Assembly: GCA_028751875.1 (NCBI GenBank)
Contig: CM054158.1
Coordinates: 3,185,840-3,249,839, forward strand
Origin: Rapana venosa
Lineage: Eukaryota; Mollusca; Gastropoda; Neogastropoda; Muricidae
Length of the DNA: 64,000 nt
Direction: 5' to 3'
The translations under genes and the position numbers were made by a program. Positions within the stretch are counted from its first letter, which is position 1, and each line of letters starts with the position of its first letter. The notes beneath the pieces were generated by a model. It was not told where the DNA came from, did not search any database, and saw only the letters and a list, made by a program, of their open reading frames with translations. Below are positions 48,131-59,900 of this stretch, one piece after another.

Positions 48131-49010
48131 GTGGAAAACAAGTCAAATGCCAGGGAGTTGGTGGAAAAAAACAAATCCCGACAGCTGTAAAAAATGACAC
48201 CCTGAGGAAGACTGTGTAGGGGACGGGGATGGTTTGAAACCAAGCTGTACGGCCCACGGAGGAGCGGGAAAGGGACTTGCCCCGTTTCTCCCAAACACTA
48301 TTATTATGCTGAGGGTGTAAAAAAAGCGAACGAGAGAAGAAGACACCCTCATCTATTCGCCCAGCTGCCAACCCCCGCTCTCGCTCTCGCTTTCCGAATT
48401 CGCTGCCATTACTTTCCACCCTTCTCCGCGTTATTATATTATGGAATTTCTGTTTTTCCCACTATACCCACAGTTTTGTTGCCAACTTTAAATGGGAAAA
48501 TGAAATAATATGCAGACAGAAAAAAAAATAATACATGGGGGGCGTGCTGTTTGGGATCCCGTCTCCCGGAGAAAGCAGCCCAAAATTTTCATAAAGAGAA
48601 AAATAATTTGCTGTGACTTAAATGGTAATCAATAAATAGATTTATACAACACAATACAAAATATAATACAAATAATGAATAAAATACAATATAGTGTGAA
48701 CATGAACCCATGCCTTTGTTAGGAACTTTTCAGACAATCTTTGCCTTTGTCAGAATTGGTTTGAAGTACTGGTCTGCAAAATTTGCCCATTGAAGAGAGG
48801 GGGTTTGAAAGACAGTAAGTGAAAACTTGCTCGCCTCGCCATTCCTGCAAACTTTCATGTCAAACCTGCATGTCAGTGAAAGTGTTATCCCGAATGGCAA
48901 ATAGGAAATTGCTCTGCAAAGGCTGGAAGGGGAGTGTGATTACCAAAGCTAGGCATCGTTAAGATCCAGTCAGAGGACACTGTGCATCGTTTGTTGAAGC
49001 CTGAATTATT
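48131..49010. other. No gene recognised
   Basis: Unique sequence without supported features, except short CT-type runs near 48380. Confidence 0.45.
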
Positions 49011-49014
49011 TGTT

Positions 49015-49405
49015 ATTCTATATGGGTTTTATCGCTCCTCGGCTCGCGCTCATAGGTTCACCAATGGTGAGATTTTATCGTATGCCACCGTTTTGCCCGT
49101 CATGAAGGTAACCACATTTCGACTTAGGGGATGTATGCTGGGTATTTTCTTGTTTCTGTAACGCACCGAACTCTGACATGACTTACAGGATCTATAACGA
49201 GCATATTTTGGTCTTCTGCATGTGTATGTTCACGAACGGATATAAAGCACTGGCGGTTCTGCGCCTAAAGTTGACCTGGAATATCGTTAAAAAAAATCAT
49301 CACCCTTAATTCACCTGACGCCGACGAGATTTGAACCCACGACTTCATGGAACCATGGGATTAAAATGGAACGGTCTTAACCACTCGGCTATAGCGTCCG
49401 TCGAA
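49015..49405 (-). mobile_element. tRNA-headed SINE with a widely conserved central domain
   Basis: On the minus strand, CTATAGCCGAGTGGTTAAGA (box A) at about 49375-49395 and GTGGGTTCAAATC (box B) near 49330-49345 form a Ser/Leu-like tRNA head. The body follows with CATGCAGAAGACC, GATCCTGTAAGTC and GTTACAGAAACAAGAAAAT, then TACCCAGCATACAT. The same body lies at 52430-52630. It resembles the conserved-core SINEs widespread in molluscs (Nin-DC or Meta type); which superfamily is not certain. Confidence 0.78.
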
Positions 49406-49555
49406 CACAAACACTGAGAAGAACAGCACATGTATTGGCAAGACTTGGTAGCAGTTACAACAGACTTAACAACCACATAATCATTGCAAGCAGTGTAGCT
49501 CGTACCTGTTCCTATGGACAGAGCGCCCAGATAGGGGGTATATTGTCCAAATAAG

Positions 49556-49866
49556 TAAGGCAAAGGTAAACTTGTTCCCATAACCTGTGTGGTAGTTAGT
49601 AAGCAAGGTATCAGAGAGCTCAGCTTCTCTAGGGACCAGCATGTTCGCATATTGAGGGCAACCCCCCATCTATTCTCCCTCGCTGCTTTACCTTCATGTC
49701 CCTAAAGAGGGCAGGTATCCATTTACAGTTGGGTGAACTGGGGAACTGTACTAAAACCAAGGCGTGCAAACGGTCACCCATCCAAGAGGTAATCACACTG
49801 TCAACGCTGCTTAACCTTGGCTTGGGGGAGAGCAAGTGCTCTGACCACTGAGCTACCCCATCCCCG
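49556..49866 (-). mobile_element. Chimeric tRNA/5S-headed SINE, copy 3
   Basis: Reads on the minus strand from GGGGATGGGGTAGCTCAGTG at 49866, through the 5S-like CTTGGATGGGTGACCG block (49768-49783), to a tail GTTTACCTTTGCC at 49556. Diverged. 49867-50440 contains nothing further. Confidence 0.85.
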
Positions 49867-50439
49867 ATCAGCGAAGTATATGTTCCAGAATGATAACTCC
49901 TATAGAAAAGGGCTTGGAAAAAAGCGTGGCTTGGTGACGCTCCACTTCTGACCAACCCCTTGGCTGTGGTGAAAAGCTAAACCAGTATACCGCCTCGATT
50001 CTAGAACCAGACGGGCAGTTTGTCACTAACGCCCAGGTTAGCGGATCAGCTTGAGTATGGAAGACAAGTACCACGAAGCCTCCAGGTGACACCTGCATCA
50101 CACCCTGCTTTACACCCTGCAATTGCCCTTTATGGGATGATTACAGTGTTTTTGACTTGACTTGACTTAGCTGTTGGAATGCTATATTGATTCCTGTGAT
50201 GTTTCTTACTGTTTCTCAAGTCTAGGACTCCGCTTAAAATGTAGTGCCTGCATTACTGACGACATTGGTATCTCAGTTATATACTCTGATAAAGGAAACA
50301 TCTTAAACTCGTTGACAGGAAAAGTGCAAGACTTTGCTTTTCCAAATGCAACACGTCTTTCTGTTCCAACTTTTTAAACTCAAAAGCAGAAAAATAACTG
50401 TTTCAAAATTTTTTTTCCACCTCCGCTAAACCTTCTGAC

Positions 50440-50660
50440 CGATTTCATGGCCAAGAATGGCCATTTACGTCATTGATTTGCCGGGTCAGTACACCTCTGT
50501 GGGAGACACACGTGGGTCACTACTTGGAGCAGCACTTTTTCCCTTCACAGCTAAAATCGAATCTAGTGGCCCCTTGCAATCTCAAAATAGGAATTTGATG
50601 CCATAGAGAAGTCAAATGGAGACTGAAGTGTTGCTATAAAGCATTATGCTGAGACATTGG
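50440..50660 (+). repeat. Dispersed repeat B, copy 1
   Basis: Shares TTCCCTTCACAGCTAAAATC and the tttgatgcca...gaagtca...gactgaa...ttgc pattern with copies near 51600, 59640, 60590, 61660 and 63000. Confidence 0.65.
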
Positions 50661-50899
50661 CGATATTATGGATTTCATAACGAGCTGAGCGAAAGGGTAA
50701 AAGTCATAAAGAGAACAGCTTTGGTGGGGGTGACTAACCTGTAGGCATAAGATGCGTCGTGATCTTTCTTTGTCCCTGTGATTCTACCCACACTCAAAGT
50801 TTGCTGAATATAACTGGTCTGAATGTATGCGCCCACACTTTCTTTCCATTTTCGTTTCTCGGCAAGATCTTCCAGGTTTACTGATGATGACATGTTTGT

Positions 50900-51235
50900 G
50901 TATGGGATCGTTTTTTCCCCACCATTAGAGTAACCGCACTCCTACTTGGGAGATACAGTTGGGAACCGAGCCCACCAAATTTGCCAGGACAGTTGGGAGG
51001 TACCTCTCCTCTCTTTTCAATTTTCAACAGTCATGGGTTCTTTTGGCATGCACAAGTCCGTTAGCACACGGGTCCCTCTTGGTTTAGAGTCTCCTCCTCC
51101 GAAAGATTTGATATTCAGTTCGATTTAAGCGTCAAACTTAAAAGAAAGGGCAAGACTGGGAATCGAACCCAGAACCTCACAGTTCACTTGTTAGGCAGGT
51201 GAACGTCTAAACCATCCTACCACCTTCCTTTTTAG
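50900..51235 (-). mobile_element. tRNA-headed SINE, fourth type
   Basis: On the minus strand, GGTGGTAGGATGGTTTAGAC (box A) at 51205-51225 and GGGTTCGATTCCCAG (box B) at about 51155-51170 mark the head. The body continues left with a CTCTAAACCAAGAGGGACCC segment, similar in layout to family A. Box A and B are 40-45 bases apart, within the range for tRNA-derived promoters. Confidence 0.75.
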
Positions 51236-51479
51236 CACTCACATTTAATATACCTTGCGTTCTTTTGTTCTCGTTTATGGCAATCACCTAATGCACATGG
51301 CTCCTATGAGATATAAAAACAGATACTGCTTATTCACAGACATACAGCAGGTCTTCGTGTATTACTTTCTAAACCGCGTACTGTCTGAATGCTAGAGGAT
51401 TATTATACTGATGTTTCTGTCCGTTACTTCATAAACGTCTGAGCTAGTCAAAGAGAAATCAGACACCGGAGACACAAAC

Positions 51480-51790
51480 ACAGACAATGCCTTCTCTCTT
51501 TTTTTGCGGAAAGAGAGAGGTGGATTACGCGCTTTCTCATTCTCTTTTCTTTTCTGATTTCCATTTAAACCTTTGAACACAGATGCATAAAAGCCTCTGT
51601 TGTCAACCCCATCCCCTACTAAAGACCATGGCTCATTACGTGCTCATATGTGGAAATTTCCATCATCGATCCCCAATGTCATGAAGGATTGAACAAAGGG
51701 ATGCAAGCCGTCTGCTGAAAGCAGCATTCTTTGCCTCATGGCTGGAATCCAATTTAGCAGCCACCAGCAGACGGGTAATAGGCTGAAGCC
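51480..51790 (+). repeat. Dispersed repeat B, copy 2
   Basis: Contains GATTTCCATTTAAACC, ACGTGCTCATATGTGGAAATTTCCATCATCGATC-like text and CCAATTTAGCAGCCACCAGC, matching the order in the 60.5 and 62.9 kb copies. 51790-52420 holds nothing further. Confidence 0.6.
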
Positions 51791-52424
51791 CACTCGACTG
51801 CATGTTATGAACTTGCATGGGTCCAAACAATCAGAGAAGCTCATAAAGACTCGCCATGTGCCACTCAGCCATGAGTTTAGCACAGAGATTGGCAGAAAGG
51901 ACAGAACGGAACAGGTTTTGTTAAAGGTAGACTCACAGTGAAAAATATCTTTGTTATATGTTTTGAACATGTTCAGATTTTTTTGCGCTAACTTTTTTCC
52001 CTTCTTTACATACCAAGACTTTTAGATTATAATCATGGCTGACTTAGTGGTATGTGTTGAATGATTGGTTCTGTCACTCCTTTGTACATTAAAACAAACA
52101 ACCCATTAAGGCTGCTGTCTGTTTAGAATTTCCTTTTTCGTAGAGGTATTTATATGCTGACCACTATGTGCGTAAAATATGACTTGCAGTAATCTGTCCT
52201 GTGAAATTGTCCCAACAAGCTCACCATAAGACTACCAGTCAGAGGACACCTGCACTGGTTGTTGTGCGCTTTGGCTGTGTTTTACAGTTTGTTCAAATAT
52301 CACAGATACGAAGCATTCTGTCGTGTGTCACTTGATATCAATGACGACAACAGCACTGCTACCGTGTCTAATAAAGCGAGTTTTCAGACAGGTCAATAAA
52401 AAGCCAGACCGTTCGACTTCAATC

Positions 52425-52860
52425 CCGTGAGTCCATGAAGTACAGACCTGCCAACGCCTTCCATCCTTTTGTGTAAATACACATGCAGAAGATGAATATG
52501 CACGCTAAAGATCCTGTAATTCATATCAGCGTTGGTTGGGTGACGGAAGCACGAATATACCCAGCATGCATACCTTTCTGGTGGGCAAAAACGGTTTCAA
52601 AGGCGAAATCTGACCATTGGTGAATCCCGTAGCTCTAGCCTAGGAACGAGACGGATCAGACTATAAACCGAGGCCCCGTGTTCGAACGCACGCAGAACAT
52701 CTTGCGCACACGTTAAATCCTGTTCCGCTTTTCGGAAGAGTAGTCCATTGTGTGCCGTTGGAAACAGATGACAAAATTTACAAAACCGCATACACACGGG
52801 GACTGGATGTAAAAAAGCACATGAGTGCTTATTCCATTATCCTCGATATAAAAGAATAAA
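52425..52860 (+). mobile_element. Composite SINE: conserved-core body joined to family A body and tail
   Basis: 52430-52650 matches the body of the 49015 SINE (CACATGCAGAAGATGAA, GATCCTGTAATTC, TATACCCAGCATGCATACC). It runs straight into the family A body at 52650 (CTATAAACCGAGGCCCCGTG) and the tail at 52825-52860. It may be one composite family or two adjacent insertions. Confidence 0.75.
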
Positions 52861-53560
52861 TATACAATATAAATATAATATAAATATAATATACGAAAGA
52901 AAGACAAGAGGAAAAAAAGTTCATTCTCTCAGCTAAAGCACATTAAGATAATTGCTAAAAACAATACTGTTTCTTCTTTACCTAAAGTACAATAGTTTGT
53001 TTGCTTGTTCACAGACTCGAATGCAAACAAAATTGATGTAAAAAGAAAAAGAGCAGAATATAGACTAAAATAAATATTACATTGCTTAGAAAAGTGTGGG
53101 GCATCGTGACAGGATGAAGACAGTGCACAGAGCAGATTGACAAAGTAGGAACCATAGAATAATGATAAGTTTGTGGTGAAGTATATACATCGGAAAAATA
53201 AAATATTCAGTTCAGTTTTACAATTAAACAATGCTGTGGCGTTTTCACTCTTTTTAAATTGCTTTGTATTGGCACAAACACTGATTAAAGGTACGCGTTT
53301 TCTTTCATATGTTTAATGCATTAAATATCGTTTTTATTTTTCTATTTTAAATAAAATCGGCATATTATTATTATTTAAAACTGTTCAAAAGAGGAAAAAA
53401 GGATTTTATTTGCTTTAAACTAGATTCTAATCTTGCATTGTAGACATTTTCAGAGCAAAACAAATAACTAAAGCGAACAAAACAGATAAACAAACAGGAC
53501 AGGAATGGACAAGAAGCGCAAAAAAAAACACCACAAAACACACGAACATCAAATCCAATC
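52861..53560. other. AT-rich sequence, nothing recognised
   Basis: No coding, repeat or SINE signal that I can support. Confidence 0.5.
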
Positions 53561-54395
53561 ACGTAAAACTGCCTGCGGGGTGTTTGTGAATCAGGAAAAT
53601 GAATTCAAGCAAAGAGATATAAATCTTCTTTTCCTTCTCCTCCTCATTTCTTCTTCTTCTTCTTCTTCTTCTTCTTCTTCTTCTTCTTCTCTTCTTCTTT
53701 TCTTCTTCTTCTTCTCTTCTTCTTCTTCTTCTTCTTCTTCTTCGCATTCTTCGCATTCTTCTTCTTCTTCGCATTCTTCGCATTCTTCTTCTTCTTCGCA
53801 TTCTTCTTCTTCGCATTCTTCTTCTTCTTCTTCTTCATCTTCTTCTTCTTCTTCTTCTTCTTCTTCTTCTTCTTCTTCTTTGCATTCTTCTTCTTCTTTG
53901 CATTCTTCTTCTTCTTTGCATTCTTCTTCTTCTCCTTCTTCTTCTTGTTCTTCTTCTTCTTCTTGTTCTTCTTGTTGTTGTTGTTGTTCTTCTTCTTCTT
54001 GTTCTTGTCTTCTTGTTCTTCTTGTTCTTCTTCTTGTTCTTGTTCTTCTCTTCTTCTTCTTCTTCTTCTTCGCATTCTTCTTCGCATTCTTCTTCGCATT
54101 CTCTCTTCTTATTCCTCTTCTTTTTCTGCTTACTCCTCCTCCTCTTGTTGTTGTTGTTGTTCTTCTTCTTCTCCTTCTCTTTCTTCTTCTTCTTCTTGCA
54201 TTCTTCTTCGCATTCTTCTCGCATTCTTCTTCTCTTCTTCTTTGCATCTTCGCATTCTTCTTTGCATTCTTCGCATTCTTCTTCGCATTCTTCGCATTCT
54301 TCTACGCATTCTTCTTCGCATCTTCGGATTCTTCGCATTCTTCTTCGCATTCTTCGCATTCTTCTTCGCATTCTTCGCATTCTTCTTCTTCTTCT
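53550..54395. repeat. TTC/TTCGCATTC minisatellite with a shared leader
   Basis: The leader CAAATCCAATCACGTAAAAC ... GTGTTTGTGAATCAGGAAAA (53550-53610) matches 36718-36775. It is followed by about 770 bases of TTC with TTCGCATTC, TTTGCATTC and TTG variants. Frames up to 312 codons are artefacts. Confidence 0.94.
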
Positions 54396-54539
54396 TGTCT
54401 TGATTCCTTTTCAATTAGTATATTTGTTTTTACTTTCTTTTAATTTGTTTTTTCTATGAAAAGCACAGGTGCCTCCAAAAATAACTAAAAAGAGTCAAAA
54501 TGCCAGACCAATCTAGCTAGAATATAGTTACCAGAATTG

Positions 54540-54592
54540 ACATCCAGGCGACACGTCCTGGCCTTGAGCAGTTTCTCTTGTCAATGAAATTA

Positions 54593-54626
<34 letters not shown>

Positions 54627-54760
54627 CTTTGGGGGGTGATGAGGATGTTTTGCATCTCTGAACACAGCTTCCCATTTGGCTGAAGTGTAATTAAGTTAAT
54701 GACAGAAAGGCTGAAAGTGATGATGGAGGAATTAATGGCGTGGCATGGCAAGGTAAGGGA
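54540..54760. repeat. (TCTG)n in a repeat-C-like context
   Basis: TCTG repeats at 54593-54627, followed by GAAGTGTAATTAAGTTAATG and GTGATGATGGAGGAATTAATGG, which weakly resembles repeat C. Confidence 0.5.
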
Positions 54761-54779
54761 AGGATAGCCGCGTGAATGA

Positions 54780-55782
54780 AGAGAGAGAATGAAGAAAGAG
54801 AGAGAGATAGATAGAGAGAGAGCGACAGAGACCTAGACAGACAGAGACAGAGACAGAGAGACAAACAGACAGACAGACAGAGACATAGAAAGACAGATAG
54901 GGATGCCCAGACACACACATACACACACACACACACAAAGAAAGAGAAGGATCACAGAGAGAGAGACACACACACAACACATACATACACAAAGAGAGAA
55001 AGAGAATGATGCACAGAGAGACACACACACAGAGAAAGGCAGACAAAGACACAAACAGACAGAAGGATGCACAGAGAAAGACACACAGAGAGAGAAAGAG
55101 AAGGATGCACACAGAAAGACACGCACACACAGAAAGAGAAGGATACAAAGAGAGAGAGAGAGAGACACACACACACACACACACACACAGAAGGATGCAC
55201 AGATAAAGACACACAGAGAAAGAGAAGGATACACAAAGAGAGAAAGAGAAGGATGCACAGAGAAAGACACACACAGAGAAGGATACACAGAGAGAGAGAC
55301 AGAGAGAGAGAGTTAGAAAGAGAAGGATGCACAGAAAGACACACACAGAGAAGGATGCACAGAGAGAGAGACAGAGAGAGAGAAAGAGAAGGATGCACAC
55401 AGAGAGAGACACACATAGAAAGAGAAGGATACACAAAGAGAGAAAGAGAAGGATGCACAGAAAGAGACAGAGAGAGAGAGAAAGAGAAGGATGCACACAG
55501 AGAGAGACACACATAGAAAGAGAAGGATACACAAAGAGAGAAAGAGAAGGATGCACAGAAAGAGACAGAGAGAGAGAGAAAGAGAAGGATGCACACAGAG
55601 AGAGACACACATAGAAAGATAAGGATACACAAAGAGAGAAAGAGAAGGATGCACAGAAAGAGACAGAGAGAGAGAAAGAGAAGGATGCACACAGAGAGAG
55701 ACACACATAGAAAGAGAAGGATACACAAAGAGAGAAAGAGAAGGATGCACAGAGAAAGACACACACAGAGAAGGATACACAC

Positions 55783-55874
<92 letters not shown>

Positions 55875-55905
55875 ATGCACAGAGAGACACACAAAGAGAA
55901 AGACA
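54780..55905. repeat. GA/CA-rich minisatellite with a 98-bp higher-order unit, then (GA)n
   Basis: The landmark GGATGCACACAGAGAGAGAC starts at 55391, 55489, 55587 and 55683 (spacing 98, 98, 96). Each unit contains three sub-blocks beginning GGATGCAC or GGATACAC. Pure GA fills 55795-55870. The 386- and 312-codon minus frames (Ser/Leu/Cys-rich) are artefacts. Confidence 0.92.
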
Positions 55906-55952
55906 AAGGGGTAGAGACAGAGGCAGATATAGTTTTAATTTTATTTTTATTT

Positions 55953-56050
55953 TAGTCTTTTATATTGAAGATTATGGAATAAGCACTTATGTGCTTTTTC
56001 ACATCTAGTCCCCGTGTGCATGCGTATTGTAAATTCTGCCATCCGTTCCC
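55953..56050 (-). mobile_element. SINE family A, 3' part
   Basis: Minus strand: GGGAACGGATGGCAGAATTT, CGCATGCACACGGGGACTAG, then tail ATTCCATAATCTTCAATATA. Bounded by GA-rich repeats on both sides. Confidence 0.8.
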
Positions 56051-56214
56051 ATAGAGAGAGAAAGGGACGGAGAGGAATAGGCAGGGGAGAGAGAATGGGG
56101 AGGGAGAGGGAGAAGAGGGAACAGAGACAGACAGACAGACAGACAGACAGAGACACAGAGAGAAACATGTATGTGTGTGTGCGCGCGCGTGCGCATGCCT
56201 GTGTGTATGTGTGA

Positions 56215-56261
<47 letters not shown>

Positions 56262-56494
56262 CGCTCGCACGTATGTTTGTGTGTGTACGTGTGTATGTGT
56301 GTGTTGAACACAGTTATATTTTATCTAGTAATTTCATTGTTTTATCGCAAGTTTATTTTATTACTATTTCAATATTTTAATACCAAATTAAGCATGTGCC
56401 TTCAAGGAGTTGACAGCCGCTAAGCAGACGTGTGGGTTTTATAAAGACAAGGCTGCCGCACACTCGAGCGTGCGGACGGGTACACACAGGCTCA

Positions 56495-56550
<56 letters not shown>

Positions 56551-56582
56551 TACACACACAACCACTCACGCACACACGCACA

Positions 56583-56634
<52 letters not shown>

Positions 56635-57119
56635 CACACCCCAACGGTCGCACACACAAAAATCTCACTATTGGTGAACTGAGGAGCTCTAGTCGAGGAA
56701 CGAAAGAAGACAGACACACACACACACACACACGCGCGCGTGCGCGCGCACGCACGCACGCACGCAAACACACACACATACAGCACAGAACAACACAACA
56801 CAACACAATACAACAACAACACAACAACAACACAGCACAACTCTGCACAGCACAACACAACACCAACGCACACACACAACTCAACACACGCACACACACA
56901 TACACCAAACCACCTACCCTCCCACCTACCCCCCCACACACACACGCATACGTACACACACACACATACACACACACTTACACAAAACACACACACACAT
57001 ACACACACGCACGTACACACACACACATACACGCGCGCGCACACATACACCCACCCACTACCCACCCACTTACCCACACACACATACACGCACACACATA
57101 CACCCACCCATCCACCACC

Positions 57120-57169
<50 letters not shown>

Positions 57170-57170
57170 T
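56051..57170. repeat. GA, CAGA, (GT)n, (AC)n and CG-alternating repeats
   Basis: GA/CAGA at 56051-56165, GT at 56166-56310, AC at 56490-56640 and AC/ACC at 56700-57165, with GCGC runs at 56178, 56253, 56735 and 57031. A short non-repetitive patch at 56660-56705 (TCTCACTATTGGTGAACTGAGG) matches the end of the SINE body at 52610-52650. Confidence 0.93.
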
Positions 57171-57284
57171 TACACCATTGAAAAGTATGTGGGTGACTCA
57201 TCCAATATCGTAAGTGCAAACACAAGCTGTAGCAAGAGAACTACTATAGAGGCGACAGAGGGTCGGAGTAAAGACGGTATAGGG

Positions 57285-57710
57285 AGACAGATTAGACAGA
57301 CAGAGATAGACATACTGACAGACAATCTGACAGACACACAGACAAAGAGACAGAGAGCCTGACAGACAATCTGACAGACAGACAGACAATCTGACAGACA
57401 GACAGACTGACAGACAGATAATCTAACAGACAATCTGACTGACAGACTGACAGAGAATCTGACACACAGACAGACAATCTGACAGACAGACAGACTGACT
57501 GACAGACAGACAATCTGACAGACAGACAGAGAGACAGACAAACTGACAGACAATCTGACTGACAGACAATCTGACAGACAGACAGTATGGCAGACAATCT
57601 GACAGACAGACAAAGAGACAGACAAAGTGACAGACAATCTGACTGACAGACAATCTGACGTACAGACTGACAGACAAGCAGACAGACAGGTGGACAGACA
57701 GACAGGAGGA
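57285..57710. repeat. CAGACAATCTGA minisatellite
   Basis: Irregular repeats of GACAGACAATCTGACAGACA and variants, up to 16-24 bp units. Long frames on the minus strand are artefacts. Confidence 0.93.
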
Positions 57711-57774
57711 TAGAAGCCCCAGACGCATCACAATGACTCATTCCAAATCATGAATGCAAACATGCATGTAACAG

Positions 57775-57939
57775 AAGATGAAGAGAGGGTTGGGATGAGG
57801 GGGTGGGGGTTAGGGTGGGGTAGGGGGCTGTGGGGGTGGGGATTGGGGTAGGGGGGCCTGGAGGGAGGGAGGAGAGGGGGTGCGGTCTAGTCTTAAGACC
57901 AGAATGAGAAATTGCAACATCGATTTGGTTTGTATATTG

Positions 57940-57989
<50 letters not shown>

Positions 57990-57997
57990 AGAGAGAG

Positions 57998-58095
<98 letters not shown>

Positions 58096-58125
58096 AGAGA
58101 GGAGAGAGAGGGGGAGAGAGAGAGA
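57775..58125. repeat. G-rich tract and (GA)n microsatellite
   Basis: GGGGTTGGGG-type sequence at 57785-57880 and near-pure GA at 57938-58125. Confidence 0.93.
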
Positions 58126-58202
58126 GATTTTCATTTTTTTATTTTGAGAAAAGAATAAACACACAGAGTAGATATTTTGATCTAGTTTCTCAGGAAGAAG
58201 TA

Positions 58203-58430
58203 GATCAATAGTAATTAGGAGGAGAGGGGGAGGAAGAGGAGGAGGAGGGGGGAAGAAGAAGAAGAAGAAGAAGAAGAGAAGAAGAAGAAGAAGAAGAAGA
58301 AGAAGAAGAAGAAGAAGAAGAAGAAGACAACAACAAAAACAACAACAAGAACAACAACAACAACAACAACAACAACATGAACAAGAACAAGAAGAACAAG
58401 AAGAAGAACAAGAAGAAGAAGAAAGAGTTA
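58203..58430. repeat. (GAA)n/(AAC)n triplet array
   Basis: GAA triplets with AAC blocks; its complement resembles the TTC/TTG array at 53.6-54.4 kb. Confidence 0.94.
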
Positions 58431-58445
58431 TTTTTTTATTTGTTT

Positions 58446-58498
58446 TTTTCATATTCTTGGATATCGAGGATAATAGAATAAGCACTTATGTGCTTGTG
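58446..58498 (-). mobile_element. SINE family A, 3' tail only
   Basis: Minus strand: AAGCACATAAGTGCTTATTC then TATTATCCTCGATATCC. Sits between the GAA array and a GA/GT tract (58505-58620). Confidence 0.7.
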
Positions 58499-58868
58499 TG
58501 TGTTAGAGAGAGAGAGAGAGTGTGTGTGTGTGTGTGTGCACGCGCGTGTGTGCGTGCGTGCGTGTGTGCGTACGTGCGTGTGTGTATGTGTGTGCATATG
58601 TGTGTATTTGTGTGTGATACAGGCAGACAGACAGACATACAGATAGAATATGCATACTTCCAGAGACACGCTGCTATTTTGTTTTCTTGGATCAACACTC
58701 GGACCTGCTCCTAAAGCAGTACACGATGCCCCAAAACAGTCAGTACAAAGACTTGCCAACACTCTGCCAAGTGCTTACAGAAAAAAGAACGCAAAAACAG
58801 ACAAAGTTGTGTCATTTTAAACCACTGCTCTATTTCCCTGACTTTCAGACCCTGTACAAAAAAAAGGG

Positions 58869-59002
58869 GGGGGGGGGTATAGGTGTTCCCATAACCTATT
58901 CGGTCATTGGGAAGCAAGGTATCAGAGACTTCAGCTGTTCAAGGGGCCAGCATATTGAGGGCGGCGCCTATCTCCTCTCCCTCGCAACTTTACCTTCCCT
59001 GA
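58869..59002 (-). mobile_element. Chimeric tRNA/5S-headed SINE, 5'-truncated copy
   Basis: Only the 3' body is present (CATATTGAGGGCGGCGCC, CATAACCTATTCGGTC). The match stops at ACTTTACCTTCCCTGACTCG, where the 49-bp satellite starts. Confidence 0.82.
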
Positions 59003-59637
59003 CTCGATATCAAGAATGTGGAAACTATTTTCACCCTTACTATTGCTGCCCTCTTAACTCATGAATGGGAAAACTATGTTCACCCTTACTACTGCTGTTC
59101 TCTTAACTCATGAATGGGAAAACTATTTTCACCCTTACTATTGCTGCCCTCTTAACTCATGAATGGGAAAACTATTTTCACCCTTACTACTGCTCTTCTC
59201 TTAACTCATGAATGGGAAAACTATTTTCACCCTTACTATTGCTGCCCTCTTAACTCATGAATGGGAAAACTATTTTCACCCTTACTACTGCTCTTCTCTT
59301 AACTCATGAATGGGAAAACTATTTTCACCCTTACTATTGCTGCCCTCTTAACTCATGAATGGGAAAACTATTTTCACCCTTACTACTGCTGTTCTCTAAA
59401 CTCAAGAATGGGAAAACCATTGTCACCCTTACTCCTGTTCTCTTAACTCAAGAATGGGGAAACCATTTTCACCCTTACTACTCCTGCTCTCTTAACTCAA
59501 GAATGGGGAAACTATTTTCACCCTTACTACTGCTGCTCTCTTAACTCAAGAATGGGAAAACCATTTTCACCCTTATTACTGCTGTTTTCGTAACTCAAGA
59601 ATGTGGAAACTGTTTTTACCACTACCCCTGTTCTCTG
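59003..59637. repeat. 49-bp satellite, about 13 copies, partly in 98-bp dimers
   Basis: The unit is CTCATGAATGGGAAAACTAT + TTTCACCCTTACTACTGCTG + TTCTCTTAA, with period 49 (landmarks at 59058, 59107, 59156). Two variants alternate strictly from about 59039 to 59390 (ATTGCTGCCCTC and ACTGCTSTTCTC), giving a 98-bp dimer. The last four units are less regular. Confidence 0.95.
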
Positions 59638-59900
59638 CTTTAAAAAAAACAATCCTCTGACCCATTCCACTCTCACGTGTGGACATTGTCCACTATTGAT
59701 CTGCCCTGTCCTAGCACTTGTGCAGAAGACACACAGGGATCACCGCTAAGGCCAAAGAAACGCCTTTCCCTTCACAGGTGAAATCTAATTTATTGGCCGC
59801 TCGCGGGCTCAAAATAGACATTTGATGTCAAATTAAAGTCACGTGGAAATTGAACTGTTGCAGTGGAGTCGTTACTCTGTTGTATGTGCATCATTACAGT
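59638..59900 (+). repeat. Dispersed repeat B, copy 3
   Basis: Contains ATGTGGACATT-type text, CCCTTCACAGGTGAAATCTA, ATTGGCCGCTCGCGGGCTCA and TTTGATGTCAAATTAAAGTC. 59900-60270 holds nothing else. Confidence 0.72.

Noticed and set aside
49325..49400. A genuine tRNA-Ser/Leu gene on the minus strand
   Set aside because: Boxes A and B and a near-complete acceptor stem are present, but I could not form a proper anticodon arm, and a SINE body follows directly.
53505..54443. 312-codon Ser/Phe-rich frame and matching Arg/Glu-rich minus frames
   Set aside because: Read-through of a TTC triplet array; all frames are open.
54732..55892. 386-codon Ser/Leu/Cys-rich minus-strand frame
   Set aside because: It is the complement of a GA/CA minisatellite; other phases and the other strand are open as well, as expected for stop-poor repeats.
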